Positions 1 to 6,238 of a stretch of DNA of 22,104 bases are shown one piece after another; the stretch's first letter is position 1, and the number at the start of each line of letters is the position of its first letter. The stretch covers positions 1 through 22,104 of the forward strand of contig QXYA01000117.1 of assembly GCA_009887135.1 (NCBI GenBank), given 5' to 3'. Source of the DNA: Candidatus Poseidoniales archaeon. GTDB lineage: Archaea; Thermoplasmatota; Poseidoniia; Poseidoniales; Poseidoniaceae. A model generated the notes under the pieces. That model saw only the letters and a program-made list of their open reading frames with translations, ran no database searches and was not told the DNA's origin. A program made the position numbers and the translations under genes.

Positions 1-983
1 ACGATTCCTCTTTCATCGAGACGTGCAAGAGATGTTGAATGTCTTGTGCTGATCATAAGACCGGGCTCATCAGGATGAAGCATGGACATAGATCCCATAG
101 AACCCTTAACCAAATTAGCTCGGTTGAGTTGCCTACCCATACGTGCGAAATCCGCAACGAGATGTGGTGCAACAACAATATTATCGAAAACAATTGGAGG
201 CATTGGCGTTTCTTCTAGCTCTTCAATAACCTCTGCTGCTCCGACTAAACTACCGCGAAGTCGTTCTATTTCTGCTGTTAAACGTTCTATTTCTTCTTGA
301 GAGGCGGGTTCGGGAGCGGTTTCATCAGATTGTTCTACATCTTCTGCCGGTTGCTCTGGTTCTTCTGATTCTAGAGCAATAGACTCAGGAATTTCTTCAG
401 GGGCTTCCTCGGGAGCATCAGCTGGTTCTTCAACTGCAGGTTGTTCTTCCTGAACCTCAGGAGATGGTTCTGACGTTTCGTCTGTTTGTTCTTCGGTCGA
501 TTCGACCTCTTCCTCTACGACTTCTTCGGTCGGAGTGGGTGTTTCTGTAGGGGGTGCTGATGGAGGACCACTTGGGGGGCCAGCCGGGGGTCCTGAAGGA
601 CCTGGCTTTTCTGCAGGAGCCGTTTGGGGAGGACCACTTGGTGGACCACCAGGGGGACCTGACGGAGCGGGTGTTTCTGTAGGGGGTGCTGATGGTGGGC
701 CGCTTGGGGGGCCAGTCGGAGGGCCTGTTGGGCCAGGAGCTGCTTCAGTAGGCGGACCGCTTAGAGGGCCGGAAGGGCCTGGGGCTTCTACAGGAGGATC
801 GGATGTTGGTTCTGATGTTGGCTCTGGTGTTTCTGTTGGAATAGGTTCAGGCGATGAATGTTCAGGTTCTGGTGGCCCTTCAATTCCATCCATTGCTCCG
901 AATGCTCCATCGAGCATTGAGCCGAGTGTTGCCTCTTCGGCCTGTTCTCGTGCTTGTTCTGCAGATGTTTTCTTGCCGGCCAT
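1..983 (-). CDS. Pro/Gly- and acid-rich protein leading into a class II aldolase/adducin-like domain (3' end outside window)
   Basis: An open frame of 327 codons starts at the ATG at 981-983 and continues without a stop to base 1, so the C-terminus is missing. Residues 1-67 are polar. About 68-149 are low-complexity with repeated GPPSGPP and GPPSAPP units. About 150-226 are rich in Glu, Pro and Ala. About 227-258 look like a short coiled coil (EEIERLTAEIERL). The last ~60 residues look folded: ARMGRQLNRANLVKGSMGSM followed by a Met-Ile-Ser-Thr strand and LARLDERGIV. This resembles the start of class II aldolase/adducin domains (arginine, then G-x-x-G-N-x-S, then LITpsG..l..l...div), but the usual Asn is Ser here. 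The domain call is inference from this partial motif. The long disordered extension is not typical of these enzymes. The gene is divergent from tRNA-Asp and shares its TATA region. Confidence 0.75.
   Translation of the reverse strand, partial: MAGKKTSAEQAREQAEEATLGSMLDGAFGAMDGIEGPPEPEHSSPEPIPTETPEPTSEPTSDPPVEAPGPSGPLSGPPTEAAPGPTGPPTGPPSGPPSAPPTETPAPSGPPGGPPSGPPQTAPAEKPGPSGPPAGPPSGPPSAPPTETPTPTEEVVEEEVESTEEQTDETSEPSPEVQEEQPAVEEPADAPEEAPEEIPESIALESEEPEQPAEDVEQSDETAPEPASQEEIERLTAEIERLRGSLVGAAEVIEELEETPMPPIVFDNIVVAPHLVADFARMGRQLNRANLVKGSMGSMSMLHPDEPGLMISTRHSTSLARLDERGI
537..695. repeat. In-frame 132-bp-period repeat encoding the GPP-rich segment
   Basis: A 27-bp sequence at 537-563 recurs exactly at 669-695, an offset of 132 bp or 44 codons, so the reading frame of the minus-strand gene is kept. 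Shorter GGACCACTTGG and GGGGGGCCAG-like units repeat between and after the copies. The protein units are GPPSAPPTETP and variants of SGPPGGPPSGPP. This is an internal duplication within a low-complexity coding segment, not a CRISPR array or an intergenic repeat. Confidence 0.8.
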
Positions 984-1013
984 GGTCGTCCCTGACTAAG
1001 CCATACCTCGCGG

Positions 1014-1021
1014 CTTAAATA
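1014..1021 (+). promoter_or_regulatory. Box A (TATA) element for tRNA-Asp, possibly shared with the divergent CDS
   Basis: CTTAAATA lies 28-35 bp before the first base of the mature tRNA, as expected for an archaeal box A with a TSS a few bases upstream of the tRNA. On the minus strand the same bases read TATTTAAG, 31-38 bp before the ATG of the divergent gene at 983, a plausible distance for its promoter too. Shared use is inference. Confidence 0.6.
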
Positions 1022-1048
1022 GCGGTTCCGTTACGGCAGACTGATACC

Positions 1049-1120
1049 GCCCGCTTGGTGTAGAGGTTATCATGCAGGATTGTCATTCCTGCGACCCGGG
1101 TTCAATTCCCGGAGTGGGCG
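1049..1120 (+). tRNA. tRNA-Asp (anticodon GTC)
   Basis: The 72-nt sequence folds as a full cloverleaf. The acceptor stem GCCCGCT pairs with AGTGGGC (one G-U), with discriminator G. The anticodon stem CAGGA/TCCTG (1075-1079 with 1087-1091) encloses the loop TTGTCAT, whose anticodon GTC at 1082-1084 reads Asp codons. The T arm is CCGGG-TTCAATT-CCCGG. There is no intron and the 3' CCA is not encoded (CCT follows), as is common in archaea. A box A element lies upstream at 1014-1021. The 3' end is one base from the stop codon of the convergent zinc-ribbon gene. Confidence 0.95.
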
Positions 1121-1121
1121 C

Positions 1122-1265
1122 CTACTCCTCACGACGATGAGTTGTTACTGTGCCACAAACGCGGCACCAGACCTTGATTCCGTCTTTACGTGGAGTGATT
1201 CCAGCGATGTCAATACTTGCACCACATTGGCATTGGACGACGTTGCGCATGACCACCCCAACCAT
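1122..1265 (-). CDS. Small zinc-ribbon protein (47 aa)
   Basis: This short frame encodes 47 residues, with the TAG stop at 1122-1124. It contains VVQCQCGASIDI and then KVWCRVCGTV, that is CxC and CxxC pairs about 20 residues apart, a typical four-cysteine zinc-ribbon layout. The C-terminus is basic and polar (TTHRREE). The first ATG is at 1265, 15 bp after the stop of the upstream trm5-like gene. A second in-frame ATG at 1250, preceded by a purine-rich GGGGTGG, would give MRNVVQCQCG and 42 residues, and may be the true start. It probably shares a transcript with the Trm5-like gene. Small zinc ribbons of this kind are often nucleic-acid or ribosome associated, but no specific function can be named. 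It abuts the tRNA-Asp 3' end. Confidence 0.7.
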   Translation of the reverse strand: MVGVVMRNVVQCQCGASIDIAGITPRKDGIKVWCRVCGTVTTHRREE

Positions 1266-1280
1266 TGCCTGTTCATCAAT

Positions 1281-2378
1281 TCAACGATTGGTTATGCTGG
1301 ATAATATGCATTCATAACGCACCATGGATTTTGTAGCAGAAAAGCCTTTCACGATATCTAATGTATTCGATTCAATTTCGCGTTCGCCTTTCTGAAGTAT
1401 CGTTTTGAGGGCATCCATAAAAGCCTCTGTTTCACTGTTCTCAATAATTGACCACCCGCATAACAATGCTCGATCAATTGATAAAAGTGGAAGAAGTTCT
1501 GGCAAATGTTCAATCCCATTATGCGGTAAATTTACCAGAAGGACATCCGCCAAATGTGTTGTTTCTGGCCTTGATGATTTCATCAATCTTGCATCCATTG
1601 TTTCAACAACATAAGTCCCTTTTCTACTTCGTTTTTTGTCAAATGAATTCATATTCGTTTCCAGCAAATCTCGAGTGTCTGGATTCATGTCGTTAACATA
1701 CACGCATTCTGTTAACTCCGAATCGGTGTACAAGTAGGCCATCGACGGACCAACTCCTGCATATGGGTCAAACACAGTCAACGGCCGATCAAACCCTTCT
1801 CTAAATTTCACGATTGCTTGATGCGTCATCTTACGCTGTTCACTTAAGCGTCCCGAAAAATATGTTTTAGCGGGATCTACGTGAATAAAGTGTCCATGCT
1901 CTTTGACACGTGTTTGCGTTGATGTCGAACCATCTCTTGAATCAAGTACTCGTAAATTCCTAATTCTAAATTCTCCATCAACACCTTCATCATGGCAAAT
2001 AATACGAACATTCGGATATTGATTGAGCATCGCTTGAGCGATTTCATGTTCAATGTCTTCAATCTCTTCAGGAATCTTGATCAAAAGAACATCGCCTTGT
2101 ATTTCATACGATTGTGGGAATTGGATTGTTTTGTTTTCGAAAAGTATGTCTGGTAGATGTTCGGTCCAGTGTTGAGGTTTTCTCAACGTCCCAACCTCCT
2201 CAGTGATTTCAAATCCGTCCCAAACAGCATCGCTAATCGGTGGGGCTGAATCATTGAGGGGAATCCCGCGTTGGTCTCCAAGGGGAAGAACGCCTGAGCC
2301 AAGTTCATACCAGTTGTTTTCCTTGCATCGTTCGACCCAAAATGCCGTTTTAGCACTCGGCACCCTCAAATGACGCAT
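1281..2378 (-). CDS. Trm5-like class I SAM-dependent tRNA methyltransferase (G37-N1 family)
   Basis: The 365-residue protein has the Trm5 architecture. An N-terminal region (MRHLRVPSAKTAFWVERCKE) resembles the D1 recognition domain. The D2-type signature YFSGRLSEQR is at about 173-182. SAM motif I DPYAGVGP is at 204-211, an acidic strand end NDMNP at 229-233, and the catalytic-loop NLPHNG at 283-288. Trm5 methylates N1 of G37 next to the anticodon to prevent frameshifting, and archaeal paralogues also act in wyosine synthesis; which one this is cannot be told from sequence alone. The frame extends upstream to an ATG at 2486, but that part is antisense to dph5. I chose the ATG at 2378, where similarity starts. 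The gene is divergent from dph5, another translation-fidelity gene, with 37 bp between start codons. Confidence 0.85.
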   Translation of the reverse strand: MRHLRVPSAKTAFWVERCKENNWYELGSGVLPLGDQRGIPLNDSAPPISDAVWDGFEITEEVGTLRKPQHWTEHLPDILFENKTIQFPQSYEIQGDVLLIKIPEEIEDIEHEIAQAMLNQYPNVRIICHDEGVDGEFRIRNLRVLDSRDGSTSTQTRVKEHGHFIHVDPAKTYFSGRLSEQRKMTHQAIVKFREGFDRPLTVFDPYAGVGPSMAYLYTDSELTECVYVNDMNPDTRDLLETNMNSFDKKRSRKGTYVVETMDARLMKSSRPETTHLADVLLVNLPHNGIEHLPELLPLLSIDRALLCGWSIIENSETEAFMDALKTILQKGEREIESNTLDIVKGFSATKSMVRYECILSSITNR

Positions 2379-2415
2379 GTTCTTCGCTAACCTGTCGCAA
2401 GTATGAGGTTTGAGG

Positions 2416-3234
2416 ATGGTTGGTGACAAAAAATCCGGTTTGGCCCTGATAGGAATAGGCCCTGGAAAGGTGTCATCAATGACCATTGAAGCAGTTGAAA
2501 TGGCTCGTCTTGCAGACGTACGTCTCTATGAAGCCTATACTGCATTATGGTCCGAGGAAGCGTTGCAAGAATTGGAACAAGAAATCGGATCTATTCAGCG
2601 TATCATGCGCCCTACTATCGAAGAACCTGAAGACTTGCTTGAAATGGCAAAGAGTCAACTTGTAGCGGTGCTTGTTGTGGGAGACCCGATGCAAGCCACC
2701 ACGCACATTGACCTCCAACTTAGGGCAGAACACGCTGGTATCTCAGTTCATGTTATCCATGGAATTTCAATTACAACACTAGTCCCTGGAGCGACCGGCG
2801 TTTCAAATTACAAATTTGGCCGTTCTACAACATTGACATACCCCTACGGAGAGTGGGTTGCAACCTCTCCGCTCGAAGTAATGTTACAGAATTATTCACA
2901 GAAAGTACACACCCTCGTTCTTTTCGACCTCGACCCCAGTGGGGCTGGAACTGGTGATCAGCAACCCATGCAGGCCTCTGATGCTGCAGAAAGTATTGCT
3001 AAAATGGTCAAAAAATACAAGCAAATGGAACTCGTTGAAGAACAAAGAGAAATGATTCAGGAAATCGAAGAATTTGAAGTCGTTCTCTGCAGTGATTTGG
3101 GGACGGATGAGCAACGCCTTCAAACCACAACAATCGGGAATCTTGGTACCAAAAGTAGCGGGAGATTGAATTGTATGGTGTTGTTGGCTAATTTATCCGA
3201 GATTGAGCGAGAAGCAGTAAATCGGTGGAAGTGA
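2416..3234 (+). CDS. dph5: Diphthine synthase (diphthamide biosynthesis methyltransferase)
   Basis: The 272-residue protein belongs to the tetrapyrrole/corrin methylase fold. It opens with GLALIGIGPGKVSSMTIEA and has the Dph5 signatures VVGDPMQATTH (about 87-97), VIHGISI (about 113-119) and NYKFGRSTTL (about 131-140). Dph5 uses SAM to methylate the modified histidine of elongation factor 2 on the way to diphthamide, in the cytoplasm. A TTG at 2410 is in frame, but the ATG at 2416 has a GAGGT ribosome binding site at 2405-2409 with 6-nt spacing, so it was chosen. A charged insert around 190-220 (MVKKYKQMELVEEQREMIQE) is probably a helical lineage-specific addition. The symporter gene follows after 5 bp, so the two are likely co-transcribed although functionally unrelated. 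Confidence 0.9.
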   Translation: MVGDKKSGLALIGIGPGKVSSMTIEAVEMARLADVRLYEAYTALWSEEALQELEQEIGSIQRIMRPTIEEPEDLLEMAKSQLVAVLVVGDPMQATTHIDLQLRAEHAGISVHVIHGISITTLVPGATGVSNYKFGRSTTLTYPYGEWVATSPLEVMLQNYSQKVHTLVLFDLDPSGAGTGDQQPMQASDAAESIAKMVKKYKQMELVEEQREMIQEIEEFEVVLCSDLGTDEQRLQTTTIGNLGTKSSGRLNCMVLLANLSEIEREAVNRWK

Positions 3235-3239
3235 TTGTT

Positions 3240-5315
3240 ATGAGCAGCCAAACTGGAATCCTTGTCTCGTTTTTGATATTCTTAGGTTTCTTTGCAGCTG
3301 TTGGCCTAGCCAGTATGCGCGTCAAACAGGATACTACTGACGACTATCTCGTTGCTGGGCGTGGAATGAATCCTGCTCTTGCTGCACTTTCTGCAGTAAG
3401 TACTTGGAACTCGGGCTACATGTTCATTGGATTTATTGGATTTACCTACACGATGGGTTATTCTGTGATTTGGATCGGATTGTTTTCAACCATAGGGCAA
3501 CTGGTTGCCTGGGCGTGGTTGTACAAATTCATTCAGGAGGAAGGAAGCGAACGTGGCGTTCGTTCACTCTCTTCACTCGTTGCAGAAAAAGCTGGAGCGC
3601 CTGAAGCGAAGCTTGCTGCAGTTCTTTCGGTATTTTTCCTTTGCATTTATGCCGCTGCACAATTAACAGCGGGTGGTAAAGCATTGTTTGTTATGATGGG
3701 TTGGGACGAATTGGTGGGTATTCTCATTGGGTTTGTTCTCGTTGTAGCCTACTGTTACGCCGGAGGAATTCGAGCATCTATCTGGACGGATGCCGCTCAA
3801 TCTTGCGTCATGATTGTTGGATCTACGATCTTGTGTTTCATTGCCATTGGAGAGGTAGGGGGGTTCTCTGGGCTCAATGATGGGTTAGCAGCGCAAAGTT
3901 CGAACCTCACGAATCTCCTTCCTCCTGATTTATCGTTTGGCATCAGTCTCTACGTTTTCGCCTTCTTCCTAGGAGGATTAGGCGTTGCAGGCCAGCCTCA
4001 AGTTGTATCACGTGTTATGACGCTCGATTCTGATGAAGATCGTAAAAAGGCAATGATCTGGTTCTTCATCTGGCAAACGCCATTCATCCTCATCATGTTG
4101 ATTATTGGACTTGCAAGCCGAGTGTTATTCAGTGCTGCGAATTATGATGCTGAATTGAGTCTTCCGATAATGGCAATGGAAACGATGCCTGCGATTGGCG
4201 TTGGAATGATTCTCGCATCGATTTTCGCTGCTACAATGTCCACTGCTGACAGCCAAGTATTGGCCTGTACTGCGGCAATCACTGATGACATTAAGCCCGA
4301 ATGGAATCAAAACCATAGGAGAACAAAGCAAGTGACGCTTGTCGTTGCAGCGTTTGCAACTGCGATCTCAATCGCTGGGTTGTATATTCCAGGTGGCGAT
4401 TCTGTCTTTACCCTCGTTGTTCTTGCAGTGTACGGTTTAGGAGGCGTTTTCGTCCCACTTCTTATTCTACGATGGAGCGGCTACAAGCCCGATTCCACAC
4501 ATTCGATTGTGATGATGACTGCGGCTTTTGCAGGCGTTATCATTTGGGGTTTGCTTGGCTTTGGCGAAGACATCTTCCCATCCGTCCCTGGAATGGGGGC
4601 TGCCTTCCTAATGCACTTCCTCATGTGCGCGTTTAGAGAAGCATCTGATTCAAACTCATTAGGTCGATTCAAGATACCAGAATCTAGAAAGAGCCAGATA
4701 ATCAATTTTGGTATTGCGATTCTCTTCGTCGCTGGAGTTGCTGAAGCCAGTTACGCAGCCTATGCTCCTGATGCTATGGACGAAGATAGTTGGGATGATG
4801 AAATTAGAATGTATACTGTAGAAGGAAATTATACCTATGAAGAAATCGCTTCTGGAAGTGATGAGATTGCTAGTGGAAGCACGATTCAAGTCGATGCCAA
4901 TTATGCAGAAATGGGCAATGCTCCTGTAGGATATCTCTTCACTGCAACGCATACAGATAATGAGCAAGCTTGCGATTTCACAGCATCGACAATTGATGAT
5001 GATGTTTCAATCGGGGGAGGGATCGGTGAACAACTCATCTCTCGCTCTGGCACGGAAGAAATTGTTGAAGACGGTGTGATGTGGATAAACACCTCCATTG
5101 TCGGCATGGGCCCTGTAGCTATCTCAGAGGCACAAATCTTGGAGGAATTAAGTGGCGGCGATATTGGATACGGAGATTATTCCTTTGAAGTTGGAGTTAC
5201 TGCAAATAGCGATGGCGGAATTATTTGCCAAAATAATGATGACAGTGAAATAGTAGATTGGAAGATTGAACTCGTATTCTTGAAGGAATTCACAATATCT
5301 TATACTAAAGAATGA
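3240..5315 (+). CDS. SSS-family sodium:solute symporter with extra C-terminal extracellular domain
   Basis: The 691-residue protein has a PutP-like core of about 13 membrane segments from residue ~6 to ~465, followed by one more hydrophobic segment (INFGIAILFVAGVAEASYAA, ~488-507). Family signatures are the early TDDYLVAGRGMNP, YCYAGGIRASIWTDA, GQPQVVSRVMTLDS, and AATMSTADSQVLA, which contains the Ser/Thr of the conserved Na2 sodium site. It should import a solute with Na+; the substrate is unknown. The last ~180 residues are acidic, beta-rich and hold only two cysteines (ACDF, IICQ), suggesting an extracytoplasmic domain with one disulfide. Usual SSS proteins are ~500 residues. The ATG at 3240 was chosen over the GTG at 3225 because of the strong ribosome site GGAAGTGATT at 3227-3236. 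Its end overlaps the convergent PqqB-like gene by 11 bp. Confidence 0.88.
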   Translation: MSSQTGILVSFLIFLGFFAAVGLASMRVKQDTTDDYLVAGRGMNPALAALSAVSTWNSGYMFIGFIGFTYTMGYSVIWIGLFSTIGQLVAWAWLYKFIQEEGSERGVRSLSSLVAEKAGAPEAKLAAVLSVFFLCIYAAAQLTAGGKALFVMMGWDELVGILIGFVLVVAYCYAGGIRASIWTDAAQSCVMIVGSTILCFIAIGEVGGFSGLNDGLAAQSSNLTNLLPPDLSFGISLYVFAFFLGGLGVAGQPQVVSRVMTLDSDEDRKKAMIWFFIWQTPFILIMLIIGLASRVLFSAANYDAELSLPIMAMETMPAIGVGMILASIFAATMSTADSQVLACTAAITDDIKPEWNQNHRRTKQVTLVVAAFATAISIAGLYIPGGDSVFTLVVLAVYGLGGVFVPLLILRWSGYKPDSTHSIVMMTAAFAGVIIWGLLGFGEDIFPSVPGMGAAFLMHFLMCAFREASDSNSLGRFKIPESRKSQIINFGIAILFVAGVAEASYAAYAPDAMDEDSWDDEIRMYTVEGNYTYEEIASGSDEIASGSTIQVDANYAEMGNAPVGYLFTATHTDNEQACDFTASTIDDDVSIGGGIGEQLISRSGTEEIVEDGVMWINTSIVGMGPVAISEAQILEELSGGDIGYGDYSFEVGVTANSDGGIICQNNDDSEIVDWKIELVFLKEFTISYTKE

Positions 5316-6144
5316 ACATCTCCCCTTCGACACTCACTCTCCAACCAAGTTGTACAATGTTTTGATACTCTGCACTTCCCTGTTGATGTGCGGGGTTTGT
5401 ATGATTGAGATGGGTGAAGAATATCTCCGGGTCTCCATTTTGTTTCTGACCCAATCTTGCCAAAGAGTCCTGTATTGTTGGATGGGGGACTACCGACATA
5501 TCTCTTCCTTGAAGTTCGTCTCCTGACCAAAATGTTCCATCGAGTAAGGCGTGAGTGATGTCAAGATCGTTCAACCATTTTCGAATTGAGGACGCGTTAT
5601 GTGCTGAAAGCGTTTGATCCCACGAATCGTGATCTGGTAGGAAAAGAACAGAATCCTCTTTTCCGCGAATTACGAAAGCGTGCATATCTGAAAGTTCAGC
5701 CCTGTGAGGGATTGCAATCGATTCAATGACAACATCATCGATTTCGACATGTCCAATTTCTGCTAAATCAAAGACGCCTTGTTCGAGTAGTAATGCCCAA
5801 GCTGGTGTTGATTTAATGAGGTTCTGCATCGATGGGCTGCTATGCAAAGGAATGCCTCGAGCACTCATTGTTTCCCTTCCAAAAAGGCCAAGACCGTCTA
5901 CATGACCGAGATGAGCGTGTGTCAAAAACAAATGATCGATACTTGATTCTCCAAATGTGATAAGTTGTCTGCCGAGGTCTCTTGTCGCTTCTATGAGAAT
6001 CGTTGTTCCGTTTTCTGTTTTAATTCCAAGTGAAACTGGACTGCGGTAATCTGCTGCAGAGAGGTCTTGACAGCATGGTCGCTGGCAACCTGGTTGCGGC
6101 CTTCCTCCATCTTGAGCAATTCCAAGGACTGTGATGGCCGCCAT
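5305..6144 (-). CDS. PqqB-like metallo-beta-lactamase-fold protein
   Basis: The 279-residue protein begins VLGIAQDGGRPQPGC, with cysteines 20, 24 and 25, like the N-terminus of PqqB-type proteins, where Cys residues near this place bind a structural zinc. The metal motif reads THAHLGHVDGL (His76, His78, His81), so the Asp of the classical HxHxDH is Gly. Later candidate ligands are His147 (IPHR), Asp171 (LPDHDSWD) and His245/His248 in FTHLNHTNP, the last matching the HxNxTNP end motif of PqqB-like proteins. No other pqq genes are in the window, so a PQQ role is not supported; a hydrolase or oxygenase-like role on an unknown small molecule is possible. No Shine-Dalgarno is seen; an ATATAT box at 6181-6186 fits a very short leader. 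It is divergent from the unrecognised 581-aa gene. Confidence 0.82.
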   Translation of the reverse strand: MAAITVLGIAQDGGRPQPGCQRPCCQDLSAADYRSPVSLGIKTENGTTILIEATRDLGRQLITFGESSIDHLFLTHAHLGHVDGLGLFGRETMSARGIPLHSSPSMQNLIKSTPAWALLLEQGVFDLAEIGHVEIDDVVIESIAIPHRAELSDMHAFVIRGKEDSVLFLPDHDSWDQTLSAHNASSIRKWLNDLDITHALLDGTFWSGDELQGRDMSVVPHPTIQDSLARLGQKQNGDPEIFFTHLNHTNPAHQQGSAEYQNIVQLGWRVSVEGEMFIL

Positions 6145-6180
6145 GCGAACAAAATGCCGTTAGGTTCCTACCTGATAGAG

Positions 6181-6186
6181 ATATAT
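6181..6186 (-). promoter_or_regulatory. Candidate TATA box for the PqqB-like gene
   Basis: ATATAT lies 37-42 bp upstream of the minus-strand ATG at 6144, in the 94-bp space between divergent genes. With the usual archaeal TATA-to-TSS distance, the leader would be about 10-15 nt. This agrees with the absence of a Shine-Dalgarno sequence before that start. Confidence 0.4.
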
Positions 6187-6238
6187 GCGAAGGGAAGACC
6201 TCAAGCGAGACCCCTTGTTGGGTTGAATTGGGGAGAAA

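Noticed and set aside
537..695. Repeats as a possible CRISPR or tandem array
   Set aside because: Only two exact copies, spacing in whole codons, and the intervening sequence is itself repetitive coding DNA.
535..999. Plus-strand open frame with repeated GGP units across the GC-rich segment
   Set aside because: It is the mirror of the minus-strand GPP repeats. The minus frame has a good start, a promoter, and continues into a folded domain; the plus frame is pure low complexity.
1049..1120. tRNA-Asp as an integration site for a mobile element
   Set aside because: No integrase, no duplicated tRNA 3' end and no foreign-looking genes were found in the window.
1080..1304. Plus-strand open frame starting inside tRNA-Asp
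   Set aside because: It begins within the tRNA and runs antisense to the zinc-ribbon gene, which has clear cysteine motifs.
2379..2486. 36-residue N-terminal extension of the Trm5-like protein
   Set aside because: It lies antisense to the start of dph5 and is not Trm5-like; family similarity begins at the ATG at 2378.
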